This document shows positions 34,434-41,717 of a stretch of 41,800 bases of DNA, piece after piece. The notes beneath the pieces were generated by a model. The model was not told the origin of the DNA. It ran no database searches and was given only the letters and a program-made list of their open reading frames with translations. The translations under genes were made by a program, and so were the position numbers. The stretch is from Desulfovibrio sp. (GTDB lineage: Bacteria > Desulfobacterota > Desulfovibrionia > Desulfovibrionales > Desulfovibrionaceae): the NCBI GenBank assembly GCA_031275955.1, contig JAISNZ010000015.1:1-41800 (forward strand), given 5' to 3'. The number at the start of each line of letters is the position of its first letter. Position 1 is the stretch's first letter.

Positions 34434-34618
34434 GGGCATTCCGGCGGTTTTGCGCAACGCGGACAGAGGACAAAAGATATTTCGTGACGGCACAATCCAA
34501 AGAGGTCTGGCCTTTTTCGCGGACAAGTGGCAAGGTTCTTTCGGAACACGGCGGCGCCTTCTTCCGGGCGTAAGGACGGCCGGAACGGGATGCGTTGCGC
34601 AAAACCGCCGGATTGCGC
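34434..34618. repeat. MITE-like inverted repeat between rodA and the bactofilin gene
   Basis: A perfect 20-bp inverted repeat, CCGGCGGTTTTGCGCAACGC at 34441-34460 and its complement at 34592-34611, is separated by 131 bp. The pairing continues outward with two mismatches to about 34434/34618. The gap between rodA and the bactofilin gene (34341-34673) has no convincing gene; this structure is its main content. Clear target-site duplications were not found. Confidence 0.55.
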
Positions 34619-34673
34619 ACAAGCAGAGCAAGGCCGGCGCGGGATGCCCGGCCGGCGACAGAGGAGTCTGATC

Positions 34674-35081
34674 ATGACGAAAGACAGCATTACCGCGCTC
34701 ATGGGAAAAGGGGCCGAATTTCAGGGCCAGTTGGCGTTCAAGGGTACGGTGCGCATTGACGGCCGTTTTCTTGGTTCCATTACCTCTGAAGGCAAACTTG
34801 TTCTGGGCAAGGACGCCTATGTGGAAGGCACCATCAGCGTGGGCGAGCTGGAAATGCACGGCACCCTGCAGGGAGACATTTCCGTCGCGCACCGGACGCT
34901 GCTCCACGAGTCCGCCCGGCTGACCGGGTCCCTGCACACGGCCCTTCTGGCCATGGAAGAGGGCGCCCTGCTGCAGGGCGACCTCAAGATGAGCAAGGAT
35001 CTGCAACTGTCCCCGGATGCCCGCGCCCTGGCCTCGGCCGAGCACCCGGTCCACTTTCCGGCCTCCTCGCTGGAACAATAA
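34674..35081 (+). CDS. Bactofilin-family cytoskeletal protein
   Basis: Bactofilins form nucleotide-free polymers on the membrane and place cell-wall enzymes. The 135-aa protein has a central right-handed beta-helix pattern (about 12-105) with turns such as FQGQLAFKGTVRIDGRFLGSI, TSEGKLVLGKDAYVEGTISV and LEMHGTLQGDISVAHRT, and short unstructured ends, all typical. The ATG at 34674 follows GAGGAG and begins just before the fold. Its position behind the mre-mrd-rod genes suggests a role in shape, though the gap implies its own promoter. Confidence 0.9.
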   Translation: MTKDSITALMGKGAEFQGQLAFKGTVRIDGRFLGSITSEGKLVLGKDAYVEGTISVGELEMHGTLQGDISVAHRTLLHESARLTGSLHTALLAMEEGALLQGDLKMSKDLQLSPDARALASAEHPVHFPASSLEQ

Positions 35082-35164
35082 AACCTGTTCCGCTTCGAGA
35101 ACCCTCATCGGGAAATTATGATGAAGAACATCGCTCCCGGGAAAGTTTTTCCCCGAGTGATCCC

Positions 35165-35202
35165 TTGACATTTTTCCCCTTCTGGGGGAGAAACGGCAAA
35201 AT
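35165..35202 (+). promoter_or_regulatory. Probable trp operon promoter region
   Basis: TTGACA at 35165-35170 matches the -35 consensus, but no good -10 lies 16-18 bp on. CAAAAT at 35197-35202 is a possible -10, with TTCCCC at 35174-35179 as a weaker -35 (17-bp spacing). A CCCC-TTCT-GGGG dyad lies between them and could be an operator. The promoter must lie here because trpL starts at 35257. Confidence 0.4.
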
Positions 35203-35256
35203 ACGTTGTTACTGGACGCAGAGTCCGTTGAACCATCGCCCCCGCAAGGAAGACCC

Positions 35257-35352
35257 ATGCTTCGATCCGCCACCCCCTCTTTCGCCGCTTTGATCTGGCG
35301 TGGTTTCTGGTGGCCCGGACCTTCCCGTGGTCCGCAGGGGGTTGTGCGGTAA
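35257..35352 (+). CDS. trpL: trp operon leader peptide
   Basis: This 31-codon ORF begins with ATG 5 nt after AAGGAAG. Trp codons occur at positions 14, 18 and 19 (context LIWRGFWWPG), three in six codons, against a low background in this window. It lies 177 bp before trpE and directly before an attenuator. Ribosome stalling at these codons when charged tRNA-Trp is scarce would free the antiterminator. The peptide itself probably has no other function. Confidence 0.9.
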   Translation: MLRSATPSFAALIWRGFWWPGPSRGPQGVVR

Positions 35353-35407
35353 TCCGTATTGTACAGAAACCTTCCGGGCCGCGGGCAACTGTCCGCGGCC
35401 TTTTTTT
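35312..35407 (+). terminator. Tryptophan attenuator (antiterminator and terminator)
   Basis: The terminator is an 8-bp stem, GGCCGCGG at 35377-35384 and CCGCGGCC at 35393-35400, followed by seven Ts (35401-35407). The antiterminator pairs GGCCCGGA (35312-35319), just after the tandem Trp codons, with TCCGGGCC (35373-35380), which overlaps the 5' arm of the terminator. The two structures exclude each other, as ribosome-mediated attenuation requires. Confidence 0.9.
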
Positions 35408-35529
35408 CGTGCTTTGCGCGCGCAAGGCCCTTCGGCCGCGTGGGGAGGCTTTGCCCCCGGAGGGATTCGGGGCGGCGCCCGAGGGAACAGCGCTTCTCCG
35501 GCACATACTCTAACCCTGACGAGAACGCC

Positions 35530-36987
35530 ATGAACATTCGCCTGGAACAAACCTGCATGTTACTGGAGAGCGATGTGGAAACCCCCATCAGCCTTTTCCT
35601 GCGCCAGATCGGGAAAGAGCAGGGCATCCTTCTGGAAAGCGCGGAAGTTGACGGACGATGGGGCCGGTACAGCGTCATCGCCGGCGATTTTCTCCTCTGC
35701 CTTCACTGCCGGAAGGGCAGACTGGACCTGGACGTCCGGGACCCGCGCCTGGAATCCCTGGCCGCTCTGGCGGGGCTGCCCTTTATCGAGGGCGTGCGGG
35801 CCGTCCTGCGGGCGCTGGAGATTGTTCCCCTGCCTCCGGAAGACAATGCCGTCTCCCTGGACAAGGAAGGAAAACCCCTCGTCTTTCCGCCCATCACCCG
35901 CGCCCTGTACGGGTATTTCGGCTACGGCGTCGCCGGGCTGCTGGAGCCGAAGCTGGCCGGGCCGCTGCCGCCGGAAAAGGCCGAGGCCTGCCTTGTCCTG
36001 CCGGGCAGCCTGACCCTGTTTGATCACAGCTACAACCGGGTCTGCCGCCTGTCCCTCGGAGAAAGACCAGCCGCTGACGCGGACGCCAGGGTCGATCCGG
36101 AACTGCTCCCCGCCGCCATCGGTCCCGTGCGCGTGAACATGGAACATGCCGCCTATCTGGAGATGGTCCGGGGTATTCAGGAGCGCATCCGCCAGGGCGA
36201 AGCCATTCAGGTGGTGCCCTCCGTGGGCTTCGACGCCCCCTTTCAGGGAGAACCATTTACCGTGTACCGGCGGCTCAGGCGCATCAACCCTTCCCCGTAC
36301 ATGTTCTTCATGCGCCTGCCGGACCTTGTCCTCATGGGTTCCTCGCCGGAGGTCATGGTGAGTTGCGATGCCGGCAACCTGCGGCTTTGCCCCATTGCCG
36401 GGACCAGGCCGCGGGGCGCCGGACAGATGGAGGACAATCTGTTTGAAGAGGAGCTGGTCCGCGACCCCAAGGAACAGGCGGAGCATGTGATGCTGGTGGA
36501 CCTTGGCCGCAACGATCTCGGCCGGGTGGCGGCTCCGGGAAGCGTCCGCCTGGACCGCTACATGGAGGTGGAACGGTTTTCCCACGTCATGCACCTGACC
36601 TCGTATATCCGGGCGGAACTCGCACCCGGATACGACGCTCTGGACATCCTGACCGCCACCTTCCCGGCGGGCACGGTCAGCGGCGCCCCCAAGATCCGGG
36701 CCATGGAAATCATCGCCGCCGAGGAACCCGCTCCCCGGGGGCCTTACGCCGGGGCCATCGGCTGGCTGGGTCTGGACAAGGACGGCGTATACATGGATAC
36801 CGGCATCGCCATCAGGAGTCTCTGGATGCGGGATGCCCGCGTTTTCTGGCAGGCTGGCGGCGGGGTGGTCTTTGATTCCTCGCCCGAAAACGAATGGAAA
36901 GAACTCAACTCCAAGGCGGGGGCCGTCCTGGACGCCATTGCCGGAGCGCACAGCCGGACGGGAGACAGCCATGTTTTTACTCATTGA
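35530..36987 (+). CDS. trpE: Anthranilate synthase component I
   Basis: TrpE converts chorismate to anthranilate using ammonia supplied by TrpG. The protein has 485 aa. ILLESAEVDGRWGRYSVI near residue 35 contains the LLES motif of the Trp feedback site, together with NPSPYMFFM (about 257-265), so the enzyme is likely inhibited by tryptophan. Catalytic motifs are PIAGTRPRG, DLGRNDLGRV and FPAGTVSGAPKIRAME. The ATG at 35530 gives the expected start. The gene end overlaps trpG by 17 bp. Confidence 0.96.
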   Translation: MNIRLEQTCMLLESDVETPISLFLRQIGKEQGILLESAEVDGRWGRYSVIAGDFLLCLHCRKGRLDLDVRDPRLESLAALAGLPFIEGVRAVLRALEIVPLPPEDNAVSLDKEGKPLVFPPITRALYGYFGYGVAGLLEPKLAGPLPPEKAEACLVLPGSLTLFDHSYNRVCRLSLGERPAADADARVDPELLPAAIGPVRVNMEHAAYLEMVRGIQERIRQGEAIQVVPSVGFDAPFQGEPFTVYRRLRRINPSPYMFFMRLPDLVLMGSSPEVMVSCDAGNLRLCPIAGTRPRGAGQMEDNLFEEELVRDPKEQAEHVMLVDLGRNDLGRVAAPGSVRLDRYMEVERFSHVMHLTSYIRAELAPGYDALDILTATFPAGTVSGAPKIRAMEIIAAEEPAPRGPYAGAIGWLGLDKDGVYMDTGIAIRSLWMRDARVFWQAGGGVVFDSSPENEWKELNSKAGAVLDAIAGAHSRTGDSHVFTH

Positions 36988-38689
36988 CAACTACGACTCC
37001 TTTACCTTCAATCTCGTCCAGGCCTTTTACGGCCTGGGCCTCACCCCCCTTGTCGCCCGCAATGATGACCCCGCCCTCCTCGGCCAGGCCCAAAATCCCG
37101 CCCTGACAGGGGTCTGCATCGCTCCGGGTCCCGGACATCCCGACGATGCCGGGCTGTGCCTGGATTTTCTGGCCGCGCTCCCTCCTTCCGTTCCTGTCCT
37201 GGGGGTCTGCCTCGGCCACCAGATTCTGGGACGGTTTGCCGGAGCGCCGGTGGTTGTGGGACCCCGGATTGTGCACGGCAAGGCCTCCGATATCCTCCAC
37301 GACGGGCAGGGACTGTTTCAGGGCCTTCCCTGCCCCCTGCGGGCAGGGCGGTACCATTCCCTGCTGGTGCTGGCCGACAAGGCCGTCACCCCCCTGATCG
37401 TCACGGCCCGCACGGCTGAAGACGAGGTCATGGCTCTGGCCTTCCCGGATCGTCCCTGGGTGGGAGTGCAGTTTCATCCTGAATCCGTGCTGACTCCTGA
37501 CGGTATAAACCTGCTGGCCAACTTCGCCGCCGGTTGCGGCCAGGCCGCCCTGTCCGGGGAGCGTCCAGGGCCTTCCCCGGAAATCCCCGTCCGGGAAGGC
37601 GGAGAAAGCCCCACTCCCTACCCGCTCTCGACCATCATTGATACCCTGGCCAGAGGGGAAGACCTGCCGCCCCTCATGGCCAGGGCCGGTTTCTCGCGGC
37701 TCATGGACGGCGAAATGACCCCGGCCCAGGCCGGCGCCTTTCTCCTGGGCCTGAGGGCCAAGGGAGAAACCCCGGAGGAAATGAGCGAGGCCGTCAGCGC
37801 CATCCTGGATCGGGCCGTGCCGGTGAACATCCCGCCGGGCATACGGGTTCTTGATGTGGTGGGCACAGGAGGGGACGGCCGCTTTTCCTTCAACTGCTCC
37901 ACCGGCACGGCCCTGACCCTCGCGGCCCTGGGGCACCGTATCGTCAAGCACGGCAATCGTTCCGTCTCCTCCCAATGCGGCAGCGCGGACGTCCTGGAGG
38001 GACTTGGCTTCGATCTCGATCTCTCCCCGGAAGAGGTCCCGGCCAGGATAGAGGAAGACGGTTTCGTCTTCCTCTTCGCCCCGCGGTTTCATCCGGCCTT
38101 CCAGCACATTATGCCCATCCGCCGCGAACTGGGGGTGCGCACCCTTTTTAATCTCATGGGACCCCTGGTCAATCCCGCCCGGCCGGGCCTGTGCTTTCTG
38201 GGAGTGGCCCGGGCGGATCTTCTCCCTCTGGTGGCGGGCGCCCTCGCCCGCATGGGCGCCCGCTCGGGGGCCGTAATCCACGGGGCCGGCGGCTATGATG
38301 AGCTAACCACCCTGGGACCCGCGCAGGTGGCCTTTGTGCGCGGCGGACAGGTCACCCTTGCCGCCCTGGACCCCGCGGAATACGGCTTTTCCCCCTGCGA
38401 CCCGGAAGACCTCATGGTCCGGGGGCCGGAACAGGGCACGGCCGTCCTGCGGGAACTGCTGGACGGAAGAGGCAAGGAATCCATGCTTCAGATGCTGGCC
38501 CTGAACACGGGATTCGGCCTGCATCTCCTGCGGCCGGAACAGCCCCTCGCCGCCTGCATGGCCGAAGCGAAACAGGCGGTGGCTCAAGGAGCGGGCGGCG
38601 CCTATGTCCGTACCCTGCTGGAGCGGAACAGGGCGCGGAAAAAGACCAGCGAGGCCAGACAATCCGCCCGTCCCGGCGCGGCCGCCTGA
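36971..38689 (+). CDS. trpGD: Fused anthranilate synthase glutaminase and anthranilate phosphoribosyltransferase (TrpGD)
   Basis: This 572-aa bifunctional protein carries the second and third Trp pathway activities. The TrpG glutaminase (about 1-195) has the nucleophile C80 in GVCLGHQ and the HPES motif (VQFHPESVLTP) and would feed ammonia to TrpE. A 20-30-residue linker (ALSGERPGPSPEIPVREGG) leads to the TrpD domain (about 215-550), with the PRPP loop DVVGTGGDGRFSFNCST, K326 in VKHGN, and SQCGSADVLEGLG. The order matches the enterobacterial TrpGD fusion. The ATG at 36971 overlaps the trpE end. The C-terminal 20 residues are Arg/Ala-rich and not conserved. Confidence 0.95.
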   Translation: MFLLIDNYDSFTFNLVQAFYGLGLTPLVARNDDPALLGQAQNPALTGVCIAPGPGHPDDAGLCLDFLAALPPSVPVLGVCLGHQILGRFAGAPVVVGPRIVHGKASDILHDGQGLFQGLPCPLRAGRYHSLLVLADKAVTPLIVTARTAEDEVMALAFPDRPWVGVQFHPESVLTPDGINLLANFAAGCGQAALSGERPGPSPEIPVREGGESPTPYPLSTIIDTLARGEDLPPLMARAGFSRLMDGEMTPAQAGAFLLGLRAKGETPEEMSEAVSAILDRAVPVNIPPGIRVLDVVGTGGDGRFSFNCSTGTALTLAALGHRIVKHGNRSVSSQCGSADVLEGLGFDLDLSPEEVPARIEEDGFVFLFAPRFHPAFQHIMPIRRELGVRTLFNLMGPLVNPARPGLCFLGVARADLLPLVAGALARMGARSGAVIHGAGGYDELTTLGPAQVAFVRGGQVTLAALDPAEYGFSPCDPEDLMVRGPEQGTAVLRELLDGRGKESMLQMLALNTGFGLHLLRPEQPLAACMAEAKQAVAQGAGGAYVRTLLERNRARKKTSEARQSARPGAAA

Positions 38690-38806
38690 TTGCCTTGCCA
38701 GCGCGGATCCGCCCCCGGATGTGATCCGGAAAGGAAAGCCGCGATCCGGCGGCAATCCCGCGGGCGCAAGGCGCTTCAGCCGGGCGGCGAAAAAGAGGAT
38801 TTCCGA

Positions 38807-39637
38807 GTGAAGACACGCAGCTCCTCGCCCCAAGGCCCCCTCATCCTGGAACGGTTTCGCAAGGCCCAACTGCCCGGCCTGGAAAGCCTCCGCCTCCGGG
38901 AAAAGGCCGGGCTTCTGCCGCCCCCCTATCCGGGTCCCCGCCCCCCCTTTGCCGCCCGGCTGCGGGAGAACGGACCCGGGGCCATTATCGCCGAATACAA
39001 GCGCGCCTCTCCTTCGGCCGGAAGCATCAACCTGGCGCATGGGCCGGAAGACATCGCCGCGGCCTACGCCGCGGCCGGGGCGGCCGCGCTCTCCGTGTTG
39101 ACGGAGGAGACCCACTTTAAGGGGCGACTGGACTACCTCGCCCGCATGGCAGGACCAGGCCTTCCCCTGCTGCGCAAAGATTTCCTGCTCCATCCCCTCC
39201 AGGTTGCGGAAACAGCGGCCACACCAGCTTCGGCCCTTCTGCTGATCGTGCGCATGCTTGGAGACGGCGAGCTGGACGCCCTGCTCCGGGCGGCAAAGGC
39301 CGCCGGACTGGAGGCGGTGCTCGAGATTTTTCAGCGGACGGATCTGGAACGGGCGCGCTCCGCCCTGGCCAAAGCCGCCGTATCTCCCGCCATCATCCAG
39401 GTCAACAACCGCGACTTGCAGACCCTGACCCTGGATGCCTCCCTTTCCCGGACCCTCATCCGCGACAGGCAATCCCGTGAGATCTGGATTTCCGCCAGCG
39501 GCATCAGCCGCAGGGAAGAAGTGGAGGATCGCCGGGAACTCGGTTTTGACGCGGTGCTGATCGGTTCCGCCCTGATGTCCGGAGCCGATCCCGGCGCGGC
39601 CCTGGCCGCCCTTTCCGGCAAAGGGGCCGCGGCATGA
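38807..39637 (+). CDS. trpC: Indole-3-glycerol-phosphate synthase
   Basis: TrpC closes the indole ring from CdRP. The 276-aa protein starts with GTG at 38807, with AGAGGA 7 nt upstream; an upstream in-frame ORF is not conserved. TIM-barrel motifs are IIAEYKRASPSAG (catalytic Lys), LSVLTEETHFKG, LLRKDFLLHPLQV, VNNRDLQTL and SASGISRREEV. The 117-bp gap from trpGD has no gene and is GC-rich. The stop overlaps the trpF ATG (ATGA). It is a separate TrpC, not the TrpCF fusion of enterobacteria. Confidence 0.93.
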   Translation: MKTRSSSPQGPLILERFRKAQLPGLESLRLREKAGLLPPPYPGPRPPFAARLRENGPGAIIAEYKRASPSAGSINLAHGPEDIAAAYAAAGAAALSVLTEETHFKGRLDYLARMAGPGLPLLRKDFLLHPLQVAETAATPASALLLIVRMLGDGELDALLRAAKAAGLEAVLEIFQRTDLERARSALAKAAVSPAIIQVNNRDLQTLTLDASLSRTLIRDRQSREIWISASGISRREEVEDRRELGFDAVLIGSALMSGADPGAALAALSGKGAAA

Positions 39638-40359
39638 GGGGAAAAATTCCGGATGCCGGCCTGCCGCTCAAGGTCTGCGGACTGACCAGGGAGGAGGACG
39701 TGCGGCTCTGCCTGGATCTGGGGGCGCGCTTCACCGGATTCATTTTCGCCCCCCGCAGTCCCCGCCGGATTCTCCCCGGGGACGCGGCGGCCATGCCTCG
39801 GGGGCCTGCCGCCCGGGTAGGGGTCTTTGCCGGCCAGGACGCGGCCGAGGTGATCCGGACCTTGAAGCAGGCCCGTCTGGATTACGCCCAACTGCACGGG
39901 GGCGAGGATGAGGATTTTTGCCGGGCCGTGGGACCGGAACGGATCATCAAAACCATCTGGCCGGAACGTCTGGGGCGGGACGGCGCCCTCTTCCGGCGGG
40001 AGGATCTGGAAGCCGAATGCGCCCGCTTCGCCCCGGTCTGCGCCTTTTTCCTTCTGGATGCCGGCCTGCAGGGCGGCGGCAGCGGCAGGCCCCTTGCCTG
40101 GGGAACCCTGGACGGCTTTGCCCCGCCCCGGCCCTGGATTCTGGCGGGAGGACTAGGCCCGGACAATCTGGCCCAGGCCCTGGCCGCCTGTTCTCCCTGG
40201 GCTGTGGACTGCAATTCCGGGGTTGAGAAAGCCCCGGGCCGGAAAGACGCGGGAAAACTTCTGGACGCGGCGGCCCTGCTGCGCGCGTCCCAAACCGGCC
40301 CGCGCCGGGGAGGTACGGATGAACCGGGGCTCCGCCCCGGACCCCGCCGGGGGGCATGA
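39634..40359 (+). CDS. trpF: Phosphoribosylanthranilate isomerase
   Basis: TrpF isomerises PRA to CdRP. The 241-aa product has the active-site Cys in KVCGLT (near residue 15), TGFIFAPRSPRRI, YAQLHGGED, LLDAGLQGGGSGRPL, ILAGGLGPDN and VDCNSGVE (usually DVSSGVE). It is longer than typical TrpF; the last 30 residues or so are Arg/Gly-rich, and the final dozen (about EPGLRPGPRRGA) are encoded by a GC-rich palindromic repeat. The ATG overlaps the trpC stop. trpB and trpA do not follow. Confidence 0.92.
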   Translation: MRGKIPDAGLPLKVCGLTREEDVRLCLDLGARFTGFIFAPRSPRRILPGDAAAMPRGPAARVGVFAGQDAAEVIRTLKQARLDYAQLHGGEDEDFCRAVGPERIIKTIWPERLGRDGALFRREDLEAECARFAPVCAFFLLDAGLQGGGSGRPLAWGTLDGFAPPRPWILAGGLGPDNLAQALAACSPWAVDCNSGVEKAPGRKDAGKLLDAAALLRASQTGPRRGGTDEPGLRPGPRRGA

Positions 40360-40369
40360 TGCCCCCCGG
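40324..40369. repeat. GC-rich palindromic element overlapping the trpF stop
   Basis: Two units lie side by side: CCGGGGC-TCC-GCCCCGG at 40324-40340, and a 23-bp palindrome at 40347-40369 whose centre is GGGGGGCATGATGCCCCCC. The centre ATGAT is shared with the purC element at 19378-19414. The trpF stop codon sits inside the palindrome. A role as a terminator for the trp genes is possible, but no T-run follows. Confidence 0.7.
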
Positions 40370-40488
40370 ACCCCCTCATTTCGTCTCCCGCTGTAAACGG
40401 AGAAATTGTTCTTAGCCAAGTCGCTGCCGCTGGTGGTAATAGCTCTCACAAAATGGCCTCCCGCAAATCTTTCAGGGAGGGTGGGGTC

Positions 40489-40642
40489 CACCCGGCCCGT
40501 ATCCGCCGGATGGAGTCAGTCGGCTTATGGAGCGGGCTGTGGGTGGATGGAGAAGGCTGTGGGTGGATGGAGCGGGCTGTGGGCGGATGGAGCGGGCTGT
40601 GGGCGGATGGAGCGGGCTGTGGGCGGATGGAGCGGGCTGTGG
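40489..40642. repeat. 20-bp tandem repeat array upstream of the LysR gene
   Basis: Five full copies and one partial copy of a 20-bp unit (consensus ATGGAGCGGGCTGTGGGCGG) run from 40527 to 40642. Copies 3 to 5 are identical; copies 1 and 2 differ by one and three bases. A related flank (40489-40526, containing GTCAGTC) precedes the array. This flank and first unit match the mreD leader at 30787-30846. The array ends 26 bp before the LysR ATG. Nothing else is seen in 40370-40488 except short dyads. Confidence 0.85.
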
Positions 40643-40668
40643 CTTGAAACATTGCCAGAGGGGCGATC

Positions 40669-41622
40669 ATGCGTGACTTCAGAAAAATTGAAGCCTTCTG
40701 CAAGGTCTACGAGGAGGGCAGCTTCTCCAGGGCCGGGGAGGCCCTTTTCCTTTCCCAGCCCACGGTGAGCGCCCATGTCATCGCCCTGGAAAAGGAACTG
40801 GAGACCCGTCTCCTGGATCGCGTGGGGCGCACGGTCCTGCCCACCCCGGCGGGAGAAATCCTTTACCGCCACGCGGCGCGGGCCTTCGCCCTTCTGGATG
40901 AAGCCAGGGCGGAAATTGAAGCCCTTGCCGGCGAGGTCACGGGCGAAATGCTCCTCGGCGGCAACCCTGTGCCGATCCGCTGCCTGCTGCCCGGCGTCCT
41001 GGCCCGTTTTTCGCGCGAACACCCCAGGGTGCGCCTCGGCCTGACAATGGCCCCGGATGAAGACCTCTGTCGCATGGTCCTTAAGGGGGAACTCACAGCC
41101 GCTTTTGTCGGGGGGGAAACAGCGCGGGACCAGGACCTGGCCGCCCATCCCCTGCCGGAGGAAGAGATTCTCGTGATTGCCCCGGCCCGGATGGAGGGCT
41201 TGCCGGACGCCCCCGGCGGCGGCCTCCGGGACGGCCCGCTCGGCCTGGAGCAGGCCCTCGGCCTGCCCTGGATTCTCCCCCGGCTCCACTCCGCCACGCG
41301 GCGCGCCTTTGAACACGCCCTGCGTCTCGCCGGCTGCAGCCCGCGCCTGCTCAGGTCCCGGCTGGAAGTGGACGGCGCCTCCACCGCCATCCGGTATGTG
41401 GAAGCGGGACTCGGCCTGGGGCTGGCCCTGCGGCCGTGCGTGGAAGACGCCCTGGAACGCGGCGTCCTGCGCGCCTTTTCCCTGCAAGGAGTTCGCGCCA
41501 GCCGCCGCTATGCCTGCCTGTTCCATGCCCGCCGGGCGCTCTTCCCCGCCGCCGCCGCCTTCCTGGAGATCCTCCGGGAGGAGACCAGCCGCCGGGAATC
41601 CGCCCGAGCAGTCCGCGAATAA
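40669..41622 (+). CDS. LysR-family transcriptional regulator
   Basis: The 317-aa protein has a typical LysR N-terminal winged HTH (1-60: FCKVYEEGSFSRAGEALFLS, QPTVSAHVIALEKELETRLL), a linker helix and an effector domain (about 90-300: EMLLGGNPVPIRCLLPGVLARFS, EVDGASTAIRYVEAGLGLGLALRP). The effector is not known. Similarity of the N-terminus to CysL/CysB-type LysRs is moderate. It follows the trp genes on the same strand but is separated by palindromes and the tandem repeat, so it is probably its own unit. The target could be trp genes, the ABC-cysK operon, or something off the window. Confidence 0.92.
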   Translation: MRDFRKIEAFCKVYEEGSFSRAGEALFLSQPTVSAHVIALEKELETRLLDRVGRTVLPTPAGEILYRHAARAFALLDEARAEIEALAGEVTGEMLLGGNPVPIRCLLPGVLARFSREHPRVRLGLTMAPDEDLCRMVLKGELTAAFVGGETARDQDLAAHPLPEEEILVIAPARMEGLPDAPGGGLRDGPLGLEQALGLPWILPRLHSATRRAFEHALRLAGCSPRLLRSRLEVDGASTAIRYVEAGLGLGLALRPCVEDALERGVLRAFSLQGVRASRRYACLFHARRALFPAAAAFLEILREETSRRESARAVRE

Positions 41623-41639
41623 TACCCCTTCGCGCTAAG

Positions 41640-41717
41640 CTGAACTTCCAGACTATTTTCGACGTAACTATCTTAATTAAACTGAACTTCCAGACTATTT
41701 TCGACGTAACTATCTTA
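41640..41717. repeat. 42-bp-period direct repeat in AT-rich DNA at the right edge
   Basis: A 36-bp sequence beginning CTGAACTTCCAGACTATTTT occurs at 41640-41675 and again, exactly, at 41682-41717, separated by ATTAAA. The DNA from 41640 to the window end is AT-rich, unlike everything before it. A GAACATGTTC palindrome lies at 41739-41748. No gene is seen in 41623-41800. Confidence 0.85.

Noticed and set aside
34417..34671. Small ORF of 84 codons between rodA and the bactofilin gene
   Set aside because: It has a GTG start without a ribosome site, no recognisable motif, and it runs through both arms of the inverted repeat.
40453..40647. Trp-rich leader ORF within the tandem repeat, as a second Trp sensor before the LysR gene
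   Set aside because: Five Trp codons occur, but the repeat unit is rich in TGG in every frame and its 20-bp period is not a multiple of three. There is no terminator hairpin with a T-run, so the Trp codons are best explained by repeat composition.
41640..41717. CRISPR array
   Set aside because: There are only two copies and the gap between them is 6 bp, too short for a spacer.
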